A DNA stretch of 27,753 bases from Tateyamaria sp. GTDB lineage: Bacteria; Pseudomonadota; Alphaproteobacteria; Rhodobacterales; Rhodobacteraceae. Made by a program: the position numbers and the translations under genes. The notes under the pieces were generated by a model. The model was not told where the DNA came from. It did no database searches and worked only from the letters and a program-made list of their open reading frames with translations. Each line of letters starts with the position of its first letter. The stretch's first letter is position 1. The stretch is taken from contig JABITU010000343.1 in NCBI GenBank assembly GCA_018668195.1, forward strand, positions 1-27,753. Direction: 5' to 3'. Below, one piece after another: positions 6,514-14,504 of this stretch.

Positions 6514-6831
6514 TCATTCTAGAATGATCGTGCGACGCAGGGTGCCGTTGAGCTGATCAAAGATCAGTATTTCGTCGTCTTGTGTAACAACGGCGTACCA
6601 GTCCGAGCCAACAGTGAATGATGTTGCTATAGTGCCGTTTGGCAAGATGATACGGTCGGGCAGCGTCAGGGTGTTGTCGGGTGTATTCAACCGGATGACA
6701 AGCAGCACGATCACGGTTAGAACGCCCAAGATCATTGTGGCGGTTAGTGCTGTCACCAACTGGCGCAGAAACCTGAGATTAGCCGGTTCTGAGGAGTTTT
6801 CGATGTCGTCCAAGTCCGTGTCCTTTGTCAT
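6514..6831 (-). CDS. Small single-pass membrane protein (DUF6476-like)
   Basis: 105 aa from ATG 6831 (MTKDTDLDD). A longer frame to 6981 lies wholly inside the opposite-strand pseudouridine synthase gene and is rejected. Residues about 20-48 (FLRQLVTALTATMILGVLTVIVLLVIRL) are one membrane helix with an acidic N-terminal tail; the C-terminal part is a small beta domain with GSDWYAVVTQDDEILIFDQLNGTLRRTI. I recall this family as DUF6476, found next to an RluA-type synthase in Rhodobacteraceae. Function unknown. Its first 29 bp overlap head-to-head with the start of the gene at 6803. Confidence 0.82.
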   Translation of the reverse strand: MTKDTDLDDIENSSEPANLRFLRQLVTALTATMILGVLTVIVLLVIRLNTPDNTLTLPDRIILPNGTIATSFTVGSDWYAVVTQDDEILIFDQLNGTLRRTIILE

Positions 6832-7825
6832 TGCAGATGCACCGCCTGTACGTCTTGATAAGGCGATAGCACGCGACGTGCCAGAGGGGGCGGCGTTGTC
6901 GCGCACCCGATTGGCGCGTTTGGTGGTCGAAGGCGCTGTGCGGGTAGACGGAGCTGTCGTGTTGGACCCCAAAGCGCACATCGCTGCAGGTGCAAGGGTT
7001 GATGTGACGGTGCCAGTTGCTGAGGACAGTCATTTGGTGGCTGAGGACATTCCGCTTGATGTCGTGTTTGAGGATGCGGACCTGATCGTGTTGAACAAGC
7101 CGGCGGGCATGGTGGTGCACCCCGCGCCGGGTTCGCCTTCGGGAACGTTGGTGAATGCGCTGATGCATTATTGCGGCGCTCACCTGTCGGGTGTGGGCGG
7201 GATGAAGCGGCCCGGCATTGTGCATCGAATCGACAAGGATACGAGCGGATTGCTGGTCGTGGCTAAATCAGATGTGGCGCATCACGGTTTATCGGAACAG
7301 TTCGCGGCCCATACGGTGGAACGGTATTACAGAGCATTGGTTTATGGGGTGCCAGATGCCAACGATCCGCGCTTGCGCGGGGTCAGGGGCGCGTCATTCG
7401 AGCCGGGTAATGTGCTGAAGCTGACCACGCAATTGGCGCGGCACAGAACAGACCGTCAGCGCCAGGCTGTTCTTTTTCAGGGCGGTCGCCATGCTGTGAC
7501 ACGTGCGCGTGTGGTGGCGCGGTATGGTGCGCCTGTGGTGTTGGCGCAGGTGGAGTGCTGGCTAGAAACTGGTCGCACCCATCAGATCCGGGTCCATTTG
7601 GCACATGCCGGCCACGGGTTGGTTGGTGACCCCGTTTATGGCGGGCGTCGCAAGCTGGCGCAGGGCGCGTTGAGTATGCAGGCAGCAGTGGCTTTGGCAG
7701 GCTTCAAAAGGCAGGCGTTGCATGCGGCGGTTTTAGGCTTTGTCCATCCAGTCACAGGCGCTCGGGTGCGGTTCGAGGCGCCTTTGCCCGCTGATATCAA
7801 CAACGTGTTGGAGGCGCTAGGCTAA
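6803..7825 (+). CDS. RluA/RluD-family 23S rRNA pseudouridine synthase
   Basis: 340 aa from ATG 6803 (MSSKSVSFVI), preceded by GAGGAG at 6791-6796; the open frame extends 63 codons further upstream but without support. An S4-like RNA-binding part (residues about 17-70, RLDKAIARDV...LSRTRLARLVVEGAVRVDG) precedes the catalytic domain with HRIDKDTSGL, in which D144 is the expected nucleophile, and LETGRTHQIRVHLAHAGHGLVGDPVYGG near the C-terminus. These enzymes isomerise uridines in rRNA; the domain order fits RluD (helix 69 of 23S), but RluC-like specificity cannot be excluded. rpoH lies 201 bp downstream on the same strand, probably with its own promoter. Confidence 0.92.
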   Translation: MSSKSVSFVIADAPPVRLDKAIARDVPEGAALSRTRLARLVVEGAVRVDGAVVLDPKAHIAAGARVDVTVPVAEDSHLVAEDIPLDVVFEDADLIVLNKPAGMVVHPAPGSPSGTLVNALMHYCGAHLSGVGGMKRPGIVHRIDKDTSGLLVVAKSDVAHHGLSEQFAAHTVERYYRALVYGVPDANDPRLRGVRGASFEPGNVLKLTTQLARHRTDRQRQAVLFQGGRHAVTRARVVARYGAPVVLAQVECWLETGRTHQIRVHLAHAGHGLVGDPVYGGRRKLAQGALSMQAAVALAGFKRQALHAAVLGFVHPVTGARVRFEAPLPADINNVLEALG

Positions 7826-7946
7826 GACGTATGGGACGCGTGGTCTCTTGATGTTAAACCCGATGCACATGAGCACAAGTTGCGCGACGCAAGTCTGCTT
7901 TTCACACCTGTTTATGCAAATACCAAGCTCGCTGCGCCCTTGGCCT

Positions 7947-7976
7947 CTTGAAGTGGGGCGCGAGCCAACCCATATG
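7947..7976 (+). promoter_or_regulatory. Candidate heat-shock (RpoH-type) promoter of rpoH
   Basis: CTTGAA (7947-7952), 16 bases, then CCCATATG (7969-7976), close to the sigma-32 pattern CTTGAA...CCCATnT. A TATGAT overlapping the -10 could also serve the housekeeping sigma factor. It lies 51 bp upstream of the rpoH start, suggesting autoregulation. Inference from sequence only. Confidence 0.45.
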
Positions 7977-8026
7977 ATATGTTAAGCCAATAAACATTAA
8001 TGTGCCGGAGTATCAGGAGAGACCAA

Positions 8027-8923
8027 ATGGCCAATTACGCAAATCTTCCCGCACCCACGCCAGAGGGTGGTTTGAACCGGTATATGCAGGAAATCCGGAA
8101 ATTTCCGCTGTTGGAGCCGGAAGAGGAATATATGCTGGCCAAGGCTTGGGTTGAAAAAGAGGACACAGGCGCTGCCCACAAAATGGTCACAAGTCATCTG
8201 CGGCTTGCAGCGAAAATCGCCATGGGATATCGCGGCTATGGCTTGCCACAGGCAGAGGTGATTTCAGAGGCCAACGTAGGCCTTATGCAGGCCGTGAAGC
8301 GGTTTGACCCTGAAAAGGGCTTTCGGTTGGCAACTTATGCGATGTGGTGGATTCGTGCTTCGATACAGGAATATATTCTGCGATCCTGGAGCCTTGTAAA
8401 GCTGGGCACCACCAGTGCGCAAAAGAAACTGTTTTTCAATTTGCGTAAGGCCAAGAACAAGATTGGCGCCTTGGAAGAGGGCGATATGCGCCCCGAAAAT
8501 GTAGCCCGCATCGCCAATGACCTAAGCGTGACCGAAGCGGAGGTCATTTCGATGAACCGGCGGCTCGGCGGCGGTGATGCATCGCTGAATGCGACGGTCG
8601 GTTCCGAAGGCGAAGGCACGATGCAGTGGCAAGATTGGCTGGAAGACGAAAGTGCTGATCAGGCTGGTGATTATGAGGCGCGTGATGAGCTTGAAGTGCG
8701 CCGCGAAATGCTGGCAGAGGCGCTGGACGTGCTGAATGACCGCGAAAAGGATATTCTGACACAACGCCGCCTGTCAGAGCAGACGATCACATTAGAAGAT
8801 CTTTCGGCGCAATACAGCGTTAGCCGCGAGCGCATTCGCCAAATTGAAGTGCGTGCGTTCGAAAAACTGCAAAATAAGATGCGTGACATCGCCAAGGCCA
8901 AAGGGCTGCTCCAACAGGCTTGA
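8027..8923 (+). CDS. rpoH: RNA polymerase sigma-32 factor RpoH
   Basis: 298 aa from ATG 8027 (MANYANLPAP), with AGGAGA 7 bases upstream; a 9-codon longer frame is not supported. Sigma-70-type regions in order: 1.2/2 with NRYMQEIRKFPLLEPEEEYMLA, HLRLAAKIAMGYRGYGLP and the core-binding/-10 region EKGFRLATYAMWWIRASIQEYILRSWSLVK; the RpoH box QKKLFFNLRKAKNKIG that marks sigma-32; and a region 4.2 helix-turn-helix TLEDLSAQYSVSRERIRQIEVRAF. It directs transcription of chaperone and protease genes under heat and other stress. Many roseobacters have two rpoH paralogues; which one this is cannot be said. Followed by a strong intrinsic terminator. Confidence 0.96.
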   Translation: MANYANLPAPTPEGGLNRYMQEIRKFPLLEPEEEYMLAKAWVEKEDTGAAHKMVTSHLRLAAKIAMGYRGYGLPQAEVISEANVGLMQAVKRFDPEKGFRLATYAMWWIRASIQEYILRSWSLVKLGTTSAQKKLFFNLRKAKNKIGALEEGDMRPENVARIANDLSVTEAEVISMNRRLGGGDASLNATVGSEGEGTMQWQDWLEDESADQAGDYEARDELEVRREMLAEALDVLNDREKDILTQRRLSEQTITLEDLSAQYSVSRERIRQIEVRAFEKLQNKMRDIAKAKGLLQQA

Positions 8924-8941
8924 ACCAGGGACCGGTTAAGT

Positions 8942-8980
8942 AAATAGGCTTCGTTCTTTGGCGAAGCCTATTTTTGTTTC
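8942..8980 (+). terminator. Rho-independent terminator of rpoH
   Basis: Perfect 12-bp stem AAATAGGCTTCG / CGAAGCCTATTT (8942-8953 and 8962-8973), 8-base loop, with a T run at 8971-8975 starting 19 bp after the rpoH stop. Classical intrinsic terminator, unlike the C-tailed hairpins elsewhere in the window. Confidence 0.88.
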
Positions 8981-9051
8981 AGTGTTCTGTTGACAGTAAT
9001 TTTACACAAGGGCGCCGCTTGCAGCTTTTGATTTTGATCAACCGCGTTTAA

Positions 9052-9074
9052 GCTCAACTGCGGGTCAGTTGAGC
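9052..9074 (+). promoter_or_regulatory. Perfect 9-bp hairpin abutting a ribosome-binding site
   Basis: GCTCAACTG, loop CGGGT, CAGTTGAGC; the next bases are AGGAGA (9075-9080) and the start codon at 9084. It could be an operator or an RNA hairpin that affects translation of the downstream (broken) gene. Confidence 0.5.
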
Positions 9075-9083
9075 AGGAGAAGC

Positions 9084-10001
9084 ATGGCGGATATTGTATT
9101 TCATGTGCCAGAGTCTTGGCTGCGCATTGGAAGTCCAGGGCTCCGTCCGTTCTACGCCCACGTGCTCGAGGGCCTCAAGGCGCGGGATATACACTTTGAT
9201 GTCAAGGCTCTGAACCGCGAAACTCTGCCCGAAACCGTGGCAGAGGACAGCGCAATTCATGCGGTGCATCACGGCCGGTTTGCGCATGAGCGGGTTCGAA
9301 ATGCCGACGTGGCCTATATATATCCATTTTGGAATTTTGACCCCAAGGGCATCCGCGCCTTTTCTTCGATTGCGGAAATGACTTTTCCGCAGGATGACAT
9401 CGACCCGCAGGTTGCGCGTCCGTTCTTTCGGCGTTTGCGAAAGCGGATCGTGGGCAGGCGGATTTCCCGCTATCCCCAGCCCGAGGCTGTAAGCACGCCG
9501 GGGGATATTCGTGTGGCGGTATTTTTGCAGTCGGAAGGCCACCGGGCGGTTGGCGAAACCTGTTACCTCGATCGCTGGGAAATGTTGGCCGGTGTCTGTG
9601 AAGCGGTGGATGGGCCGGTTGTCGTCAAACATCATCCGCGTGATCGCGACCTTGGGACCCTCACGGGCTTGCGAGACATGTGCGCAAGATACCCTCATTT
9701 GAGCGTGTCAGAAGGCAATCTTCATGATCTGGTATCTGCTGCCGACCGGGTGGTGACAATCAATTCGGCAGTCGGCATGTAGGCCTATTTGCACCGGAAA
9801 CCTCTTATCCTGTGCGGGCAGTCCGATTTTCATCATGTGGCTGACGTGGCGCGTTCTGTAACCGGTCTTGAGGGTGTCCTACGGCGTGCCCCGCGAAAAC
9901 GCGTCTATGATAAGTTCATCTGGTGGTACTTTGCCAAACAATGCCTCAGCGGCACGGACCCTAATCTCGTTGACCGATTTCTTCAGCGGTGCAAAATGTA
10001 G
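9084..10001 (+). pseudogene. Capsule polysaccharide synthesis/export-like protein, interrupted by an amber codon
   Basis: ATG 9084 with AGGAGA upstream opens a frame of 232 codons that ends at TAG 9780-9782, inside the motif NSAVGM-stop-AYLHRKPLILCGQ. The same frame then continues without a further stop to 10001, giving about 305 residues in total. Features such as VVVKHHPRDRD, VSAADRVVTINSAVGM and (E)AYLHRKPLILCG resemble the Capsule_synth family, glycosyltransferase-like proteins acting on capsular polysaccharide. In relatives the position of the stop is normally Glu (GAG), so one G-to-T change explains it. Either a recent pseudogene, a read-through product, or a truncated protein missing the C-terminal quarter. 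It stands alone between rpoH and pepF; a perfect hairpin precedes the ribosome site. Confidence 0.75.
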
Positions 10002-10052
10002 CGGGTGCTGAATTCATTTCCGCACGACATGAACAGCGGTTTGTGGCCCTGT

Positions 10053-10151
10053 TGCTTTGGATGGATCATTTGAAACAGATGCACGAGCTTGGTTGCCAAA
10101 ATCTTTGATTTTGGCGTCGCTAGATTTTTCTCGCGTTTCTCATACCAGTTT
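10053..10151 (-). repeat. Diverged copy of the MITE-like repeat, copy E
   Basis: About 99 bp. On the minus strand it begins AAACTGGTATGAGAAA (12/16 to AAAGCGTTATGCGAAA). Its other end (plus strand GCTTTGGATGGATC... from 10054) matches 16 of 24 aligned positions of the family terminus, including TGAAACA. A perfect 9-bp hairpin GCCAAAATC-TTT-GATTTTGGC (10095-10115) sits at the centre, where other copies have GAAATC...GATTTC. It fills the 148-bp gap and abuts pepF, providing two bases of the pepF stop codon. Confidence 0.5.
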
Positions 10152-11973
10152 AATCCTCCATCGCCTCCAGCTCGTCAATGAAACCAGAGATCATATCAAG
10201 ACCCTTGTCCCAGAATTTTGGATCAGTCGCATCAAGACCAAAGGGTGCCAGTAGATCCTTGTGGTGTTTGGACCCGCCCGCCTTGAGCATGTCAAAATAC
10301 TTGTCCTCGAACCCTGTGGCGTCATCTTGGGCGTAGACGGAATAGAGCGCATTCACCAGACCGTCACCAAATGCATAGGCATAGACATAAAACGGCGAAT
10401 GCACGAAGTGGGGGATATAGGCCCAAAAGGTCTCGTAACCTTCCATGTAATCAAAGGCCGGGCCAAGCGATTCAGCTTGCACGGACATCCAGAGCGCGTT
10501 GATGTCTTCGGGCGTCAGTTCTCCATCGCGCCGCGCGGCGTGCAGTTTGCATTCAAAGTCATAAAAAGCGATTTGGCGGATAACGGTGTTGATCATATCC
10601 TCGACTTTGCCCGCCAGCATCACCTTGCGCTGGATAGGTGTTTCGGCCGAGTCGAGCATTTGTCGGAACGTTAGCATTTCACCAAAGACACTTGCTGTTT
10701 CGGCCAGTGTCAGGGGCGTGGATGACAGCATCTCGCCCTGGCCTGCGGCAAGCACCTGATGAACGCCATGGCCCAACTCATGCGCAAGGGTCATCACATC
10801 GCGTGGTTTGCCAAGGTAGTTGAGCATCACATAAGGGTGCACATCGGTGACTGTAGGGTGGGCAAAGGCCCCGGGCGCCTTGCCCGGCTTGACGCCGGCG
10901 TCGATCCAGCCGTCGGTAAAGAACGGTTTGGCCAATTCGCCCATCCGCGGATCAAACGCGTTGTAGGCTGCCATGACCGTAGATTGGGCCTCGTTCCAGT
11001 TAACAAGTCTGGGGTCTTCCATGGGCAGGGGCGCGTTGCGATCCCAGACCTGCATGCGGTCCAGACCGAGCCACTTGCGCTTGAGTTCATAATAGCGGTG
11101 GCTAAGTTTGGGATAGGCGGTAACCACCGCGTTCCGCAGGGCTTCTACAACCTTGGGTTCGACCTGATTAGATAGATGTCGTCCTGCCTGAGCGGTTGGC
11201 ATGCCGCGCCAGCGATCGATAATTTCTTTTTCCTTGGCTTGAGTGTTGTGCACACGCGCAAAAGTTTTGACGTTGTCAGAAAATACATCGGCCAGCTCGC
11301 GCGCGGCGGCCTCGCGTTTAGCGCGGTCTGGATCTGTAAGAAAATTCAGCGTGCCTTCGATGTTCAAAACGTCTCCATCGACGTTGAATTGCAGCCCAGC
11401 AATGGTTTCATCAAACAAACGTTCCCACGCATCGCCCACAACGCCAAGGTCATGCAGTAATTTTTCCATTTCATCGGAAAGCTGGTGGGGCTTCATGGCG
11501 CGGATCTTGTCAAAGATCGGCTTGTACCGCGCAAGATCCTCGTTGGCCTGCATCGCATTGACAAGGAGATCGTCATCCAGCGTGTTCAGTTCGAGCGTGA
11601 AAAAGACCAGTGGTGTGGTATAGTTGGTGATCTTTTCCTGCGCGTCGGACATGAATTTGGCCCGGCCTGCATCCGTGGTCAGCTGGTAATAGCGCAGCCC
11701 GGCATAGGACATGATGCGCCCGGCCACCTGATGAATCCGTTCTTGGCGCTGAATGCATGTTAGCAGTCCTGCGGCGTCTAGGGTGGACAGCTTGCCTTTG
11801 TAATCGGCAGCAAAGCTTGTGCACGCCTTTTCCAGCCAGTTCAGATCACGTTCAAGCTCGGGTGCATCTTCGCCAGTATATAGGTCATCAAGGTTCCATT
11901 CAGGCAGGTTGCCAAGGGGTCGAGCGCCCTGGCTTGCATTGGCGTCACGGACAGGAAAGGGCAGGTGAAACAT
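10150..11973 (-). CDS. pepF: Oligoendopeptidase F (M3 family zinc peptidase)
   Basis: 607 aa from ATG 11973 (MFHLPFPVRD), chosen because AGAGGA lies 6 bases upstream; a start 9 codons earlier lacks one. Cytosolic metallopeptidase that degrades short peptides. The helical N-terminal half (PEWNLDDLYTG at the start, as in PepF) is followed by the gluzincin site HELGH with H398, E399 and H402, and the third ligand E425 in LAETAS. Length is usual for the family. On the minus strand 88 bp downstream of the amidohydrolase gene. The TAA stop overlaps the end of repeat copy E. Confidence 0.94.
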   Translation of the reverse strand: MFHLPFPVRDANASQGARPLGNLPEWNLDDLYTGEDAPELERDLNWLEKACTSFAADYKGKLSTLDAAGLLTCIQRQERIHQVAGRIMSYAGLRYYQLTTDAGRAKFMSDAQEKITNYTTPLVFFTLELNTLDDDLLVNAMQANEDLARYKPIFDKIRAMKPHQLSDEMEKLLHDLGVVGDAWERLFDETIAGLQFNVDGDVLNIEGTLNFLTDPDRAKREAAARELADVFSDNVKTFARVHNTQAKEKEIIDRWRGMPTAQAGRHLSNQVEPKVVEALRNAVVTAYPKLSHRYYELKRKWLGLDRMQVWDRNAPLPMEDPRLVNWNEAQSTVMAAYNAFDPRMGELAKPFFTDGWIDAGVKPGKAPGAFAHPTVTDVHPYVMLNYLGKPRDVMTLAHELGHGVHQVLAAGQGEMLSSTPLTLAETASVFGEMLTFRQMLDSAETPIQRKVMLAGKVEDMINTVIRQIAFYDFECKLHAARRDGELTPEDINALWMSVQAESLGPAFDYMEGYETFWAYIPHFVHSPFYVYAYAFGDGLVNALYSVYAQDDATGFEDKYFDMLKAGGSKHHKDLLAPFGLDATDPKFWDKGLDMISGFIDELEAMED

Positions 11974-12061
11974 GTGAATCCTCTTGAACTGTTGCGGCAT
12001 AGGTATGGCTCATGGGCGATGGGGGCAAGGGGGCGCCGCGGTGGGGCATCACGGTGTTGGA

Positions 12062-12919
12062 TTAGGTACAAAAAAGCCGGTCAGGGTTGCTTTTGAAAAT
12101 CTTTTGTCTCTCTTCAGCTGTGGTGATAGCGGCTAGATCATCAAGCAGATCGGCAGGGTGCGGCGTAGGCACGCCGTTCAGCATGATGTGCGGCCAGTCC
12201 GACCCCCAAAGGCACTGATCGGGGTTGGCGTCGATCAGGCGGCGCATGATCGGATTGGCTTCCAGAGGTGCCGTGGTGAATCGGTAGGGGGCAGAAAGCT
12301 TGATCCAGATGTGCCCCTCTGCCAGCAGCGCGCAAAGCGTATCGATTGCGGGTGTATCGGGTGTCAGGTCGGTGGGCCAACCACAATGATCGATCACCAA
12401 AGGTGTGGGCAGGATGCGGACATCATCTGCGATTTGTTCTATGTGTTGATCAGCATGCAACAGCATTTGTATGTGCATCCCGTGGTCAGCCAGTCGCGGA
12501 GCCATTTTGCAGGCCCCGTCCCAGGTCAGAATTCCGCCATGCACATAGTTCAGCCGAACAGCGCAGATATCTGAGTCTGCAAGCCTTTTGATTTTTGCGG
12601 TTTGGCTATCATCGGGCAAAAGGCCAACGCCTTTGAAACCGTCGCCCATCTCTCTGACTGCGTCGAGCGTGACCGTGTTGTCGTTGCCATAAAGAATCGA
12701 ATGAACAATCAAGCCACGGGCACAGCCCAAGCTTTCCAAATGCCCCCGGTAGAGTGCAAGCCAGTCGTCGAAATTAAATCCGGGTGCAGGGTTTTCGACC
12801 CGTGTCGGAGACAGCGGGTGCTCCGGCCCTCCGAGTAAGTGCACATGGGCATCCCATGATCCGGGCGGCAGGTGTGTGACGGGCGTGTTCGGGGCATGTG
12901 GTGGGTCGGCGTTATCCAT
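12062..12919 (-). CDS. Amidohydrolase family 2 protein (2-pyrone-4,6-dicarboxylate lactonase-like)
   Basis: 285 aa from ATG 12919 (MDNADPPHAP). The frame is open further upstream but only inside the ligase gene. TIM-barrel metal-dependent hydrolase signatures: DAHVH (residues 23-27), VIDHCGWP in the middle, and CLWGSDWPHIM near the C-terminus. The pattern resembles LigI-type lactonases and related decarboxylases/hydrolases; the substrate is not evident. The start codon overlaps the ligase stop by 8 bp, so translation is likely coupled to the ligase, an unexpected metabolic partner for a DNA-repair pair. Confidence 0.85.
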   Translation of the reverse strand: MDNADPPHAPNTPVTHLPPGSWDAHVHLLGGPEHPLSPTRVENPAPGFNFDDWLALYRGHLESLGCARGLIVHSILYGNDNTVTLDAVREMGDGFKGVGLLPDDSQTAKIKRLADSDICAVRLNYVHGGILTWDGACKMAPRLADHGMHIQMLLHADQHIEQIADDVRILPTPLVIDHCGWPTDLTPDTPAIDTLCALLAEGHIWIKLSAPYRFTTAPLEANPIMRRLIDANPDQCLWGSDWPHIMLNGVPTPHPADLLDDLAAITTAEERQKIFKSNPDRLFCT

Positions 12920-14504
12920 AAGTTTCCAACATCTGGTTGAGGTCATTGAGGCTGTTGGCCTCTTGTACGGGTTTGTCCTGTCTCCAGCGGGCCATGCGGG
13001 GAAAGCGCAGGGCAACGCCGGATTTGTGCCGGGATGAGGCTTGTATGCCCTCAAAGGCGATCTCGAATACGTGGTGCGGCGTAACACTGCGCACCGGCCC
13101 AAATCGCTGCAGGGTGTTTTTCTCGACCCACGCCGTGATCTTGCGAAATTCATCATCTGTCAGGCCGGAATAGGCCTTGGTGAAAGGTACCAGATCATCG
13201 CCGTTCCATACGGCGAACGTAAAGTCAGTGAACAAGTTTGCACGTCGACCGTGACCAGATTGCGCATAGATCATCACAGCGTCAATGGTCAGGGGGGCAA
13301 GCTTCCATTTCCACCAATCGCCTTTTTTGCGGCCTGCAAGATATGGACTGTCCTTGCGCTTTAGCATCAATCCTTCGGCGTGAGCATCGCGCGCGCGCAG
13401 GCGAGTTTCGGCAAGCGTGCTCCAATCGGTAAACGGAATGGTGTTGGAAAGCTTGACCGGCGCCTCAGCGGGCAAGTTTTCGCATAGCGTTTCCAAAGTT
13501 TTGCGCCGATCCCGAAGTGACAACTGTCGAATGTCTTTGCCCTGCCACTCCAAAAGGTCATAGGCGTAAAGGATAACTGGCGCTTCTTTCAGAAGTTTCT
13601 TGGGAACCGTTTTACGCCCGATCCTCTTTTGCAGGGCATTGAAGTTTTCTGGTGCGCCATCGCCCCAGACCAGCAATTCACCATCAATGACCGTGCCATT
13701 TGGAATGAAATCGCCTGCTCTGCTAAATTCGGGAAACCGATCTGTCATCAATTCCTCGCCGCGCGACCAGACATAGTGAACACTATCGCGAATGATCAGC
13801 TGGCCACGGATGCCATCCCATTTCCATTCTGCTTGCCAGTCCTTTGGGTTCCCGAGGGCCTCTTCGGGGTCTTCGACCGCATAAGCGAGGTAAAAGGGAT
13901 AGGGCCGCGATGCGCTGGCGGCATGATCCTCTGCTTCGATCAACGCGTGCCACGTAATCGTTGCGGGATCCCAAGCGCCCATAAGTCGATGTGCCAGTTC
14001 TGCTTCGTTCCGGCCGGTGGCATTGGCAAGTGCGCGCGTCATCAGCTTTTGGCTTATGCCGACGCGAAACCCGCCAGTGATCAGCTTGTTGAACAGAAAC
14101 CGCTGCGTTGGATCGAGCCTGCTCCATGCGTCCAATATTGCCACTTTGCGCGCGTCTTCATCGACATTGGATAGATCGCGCAGTATTCGTATCCAGTGCG
14201 ATAAACTGTTGTCGGTTTCCACCACTGGCGAGGGCAGGACCAACGCGATGGTCTCAGCAAGATCGCCCACAATCGGATAGGTCTCTTCGAAAAGCCATAG
14301 GGGTATTCCAGCGGCCTGCGCGGCCCATTCCCGCAGACGGGTTGTTGTCACCGCGCGTTTGGGGCGTCGGCCAGAGAATAGGGCGATTGTCCAAATTCTG
14401 TCTGGCTCTGGTGCGTCGCGAAAATAGTCAGAAAGTGCAGCAACCTTGACCGTAGTTTTGGTGGACTGATCAATAGCGTTGAAGAGATCTGCAAAGCGCT
14501 TCAT
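12912..14504 (-). CDS. ATP-dependent DNA ligase (cisplatin damage response type)
   Basis: 530 aa. Joins DNA nicks using ATP. The N-terminal ~200 residues are the helical ligase DNA-binding domain (RFLFNKLITGGFRVGISQKL); the nucleotidyltransferase core begins with EWKWDGIRGQ, K228 being the residue that becomes adenylated; later motifs include DGELLVW, EGLMLKRKDSPY and WWKWKLAPLTIDAV; the C-terminal OB domain ends with ALRFPRMARWR. This is the alphaproteobacterial ligase usually found beside an MBL-fold exonuclease. The start overlaps the exonuclease stop (ATGA), so the two are co-translated. The helicase and phosphoesterase partners often found in the same cluster are absent here. Confidence 0.94.
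   Translation of the reverse strand: MKRFADLFNAIDQSTKTTVKVAALSDYFRDAPEPDRIWTIALFSGRRPKRAVTTTRLREWAAQAAGIPLWLFEETYPIVGDLAETIALVLPSPVVETDNSLSHWIRILRDLSNVDEDARKVAILDAWSRLDPTQRFLFNKLITGGFRVGISQKLMTRALANATGRNEAELAHRLMGAWDPATITWHALIEAEDHAASASRPYPFYLAYAVEDPEEALGNPKDWQAEWKWDGIRGQLIIRDSVHYVWSRGEELMTDRFPEFSRAGDFIPNGTVIDGELLVWGDGAPENFNALQKRIGRKTVPKKLLKEAPVILYAYDLLEWQGKDIRQLSLRDRRKTLETLCENLPAEAPVKLSNTIPFTDWSTLAETRLRARDAHAEGLMLKRKDSPYLAGRKKGDWWKWKLAPLTIDAVMIYAQSGHGRRANLFTDFTFAVWNGDDLVPFTKAYSGLTDDEFRKITAWVEKNTLQRFGPVRSVTPHHVFEIAFEGIQASSRHKSGVALRFPRMARWRQDKPVQEANSLNDLNQMLETYG

Noticed and set aside
12920..13156. N-terminal extension of the amidohydrolase to 13156
   Set aside because: Those codons are inside the ligase gene in another frame; ATG 12919 overlaps the ligase stop in the normal coupling pattern.
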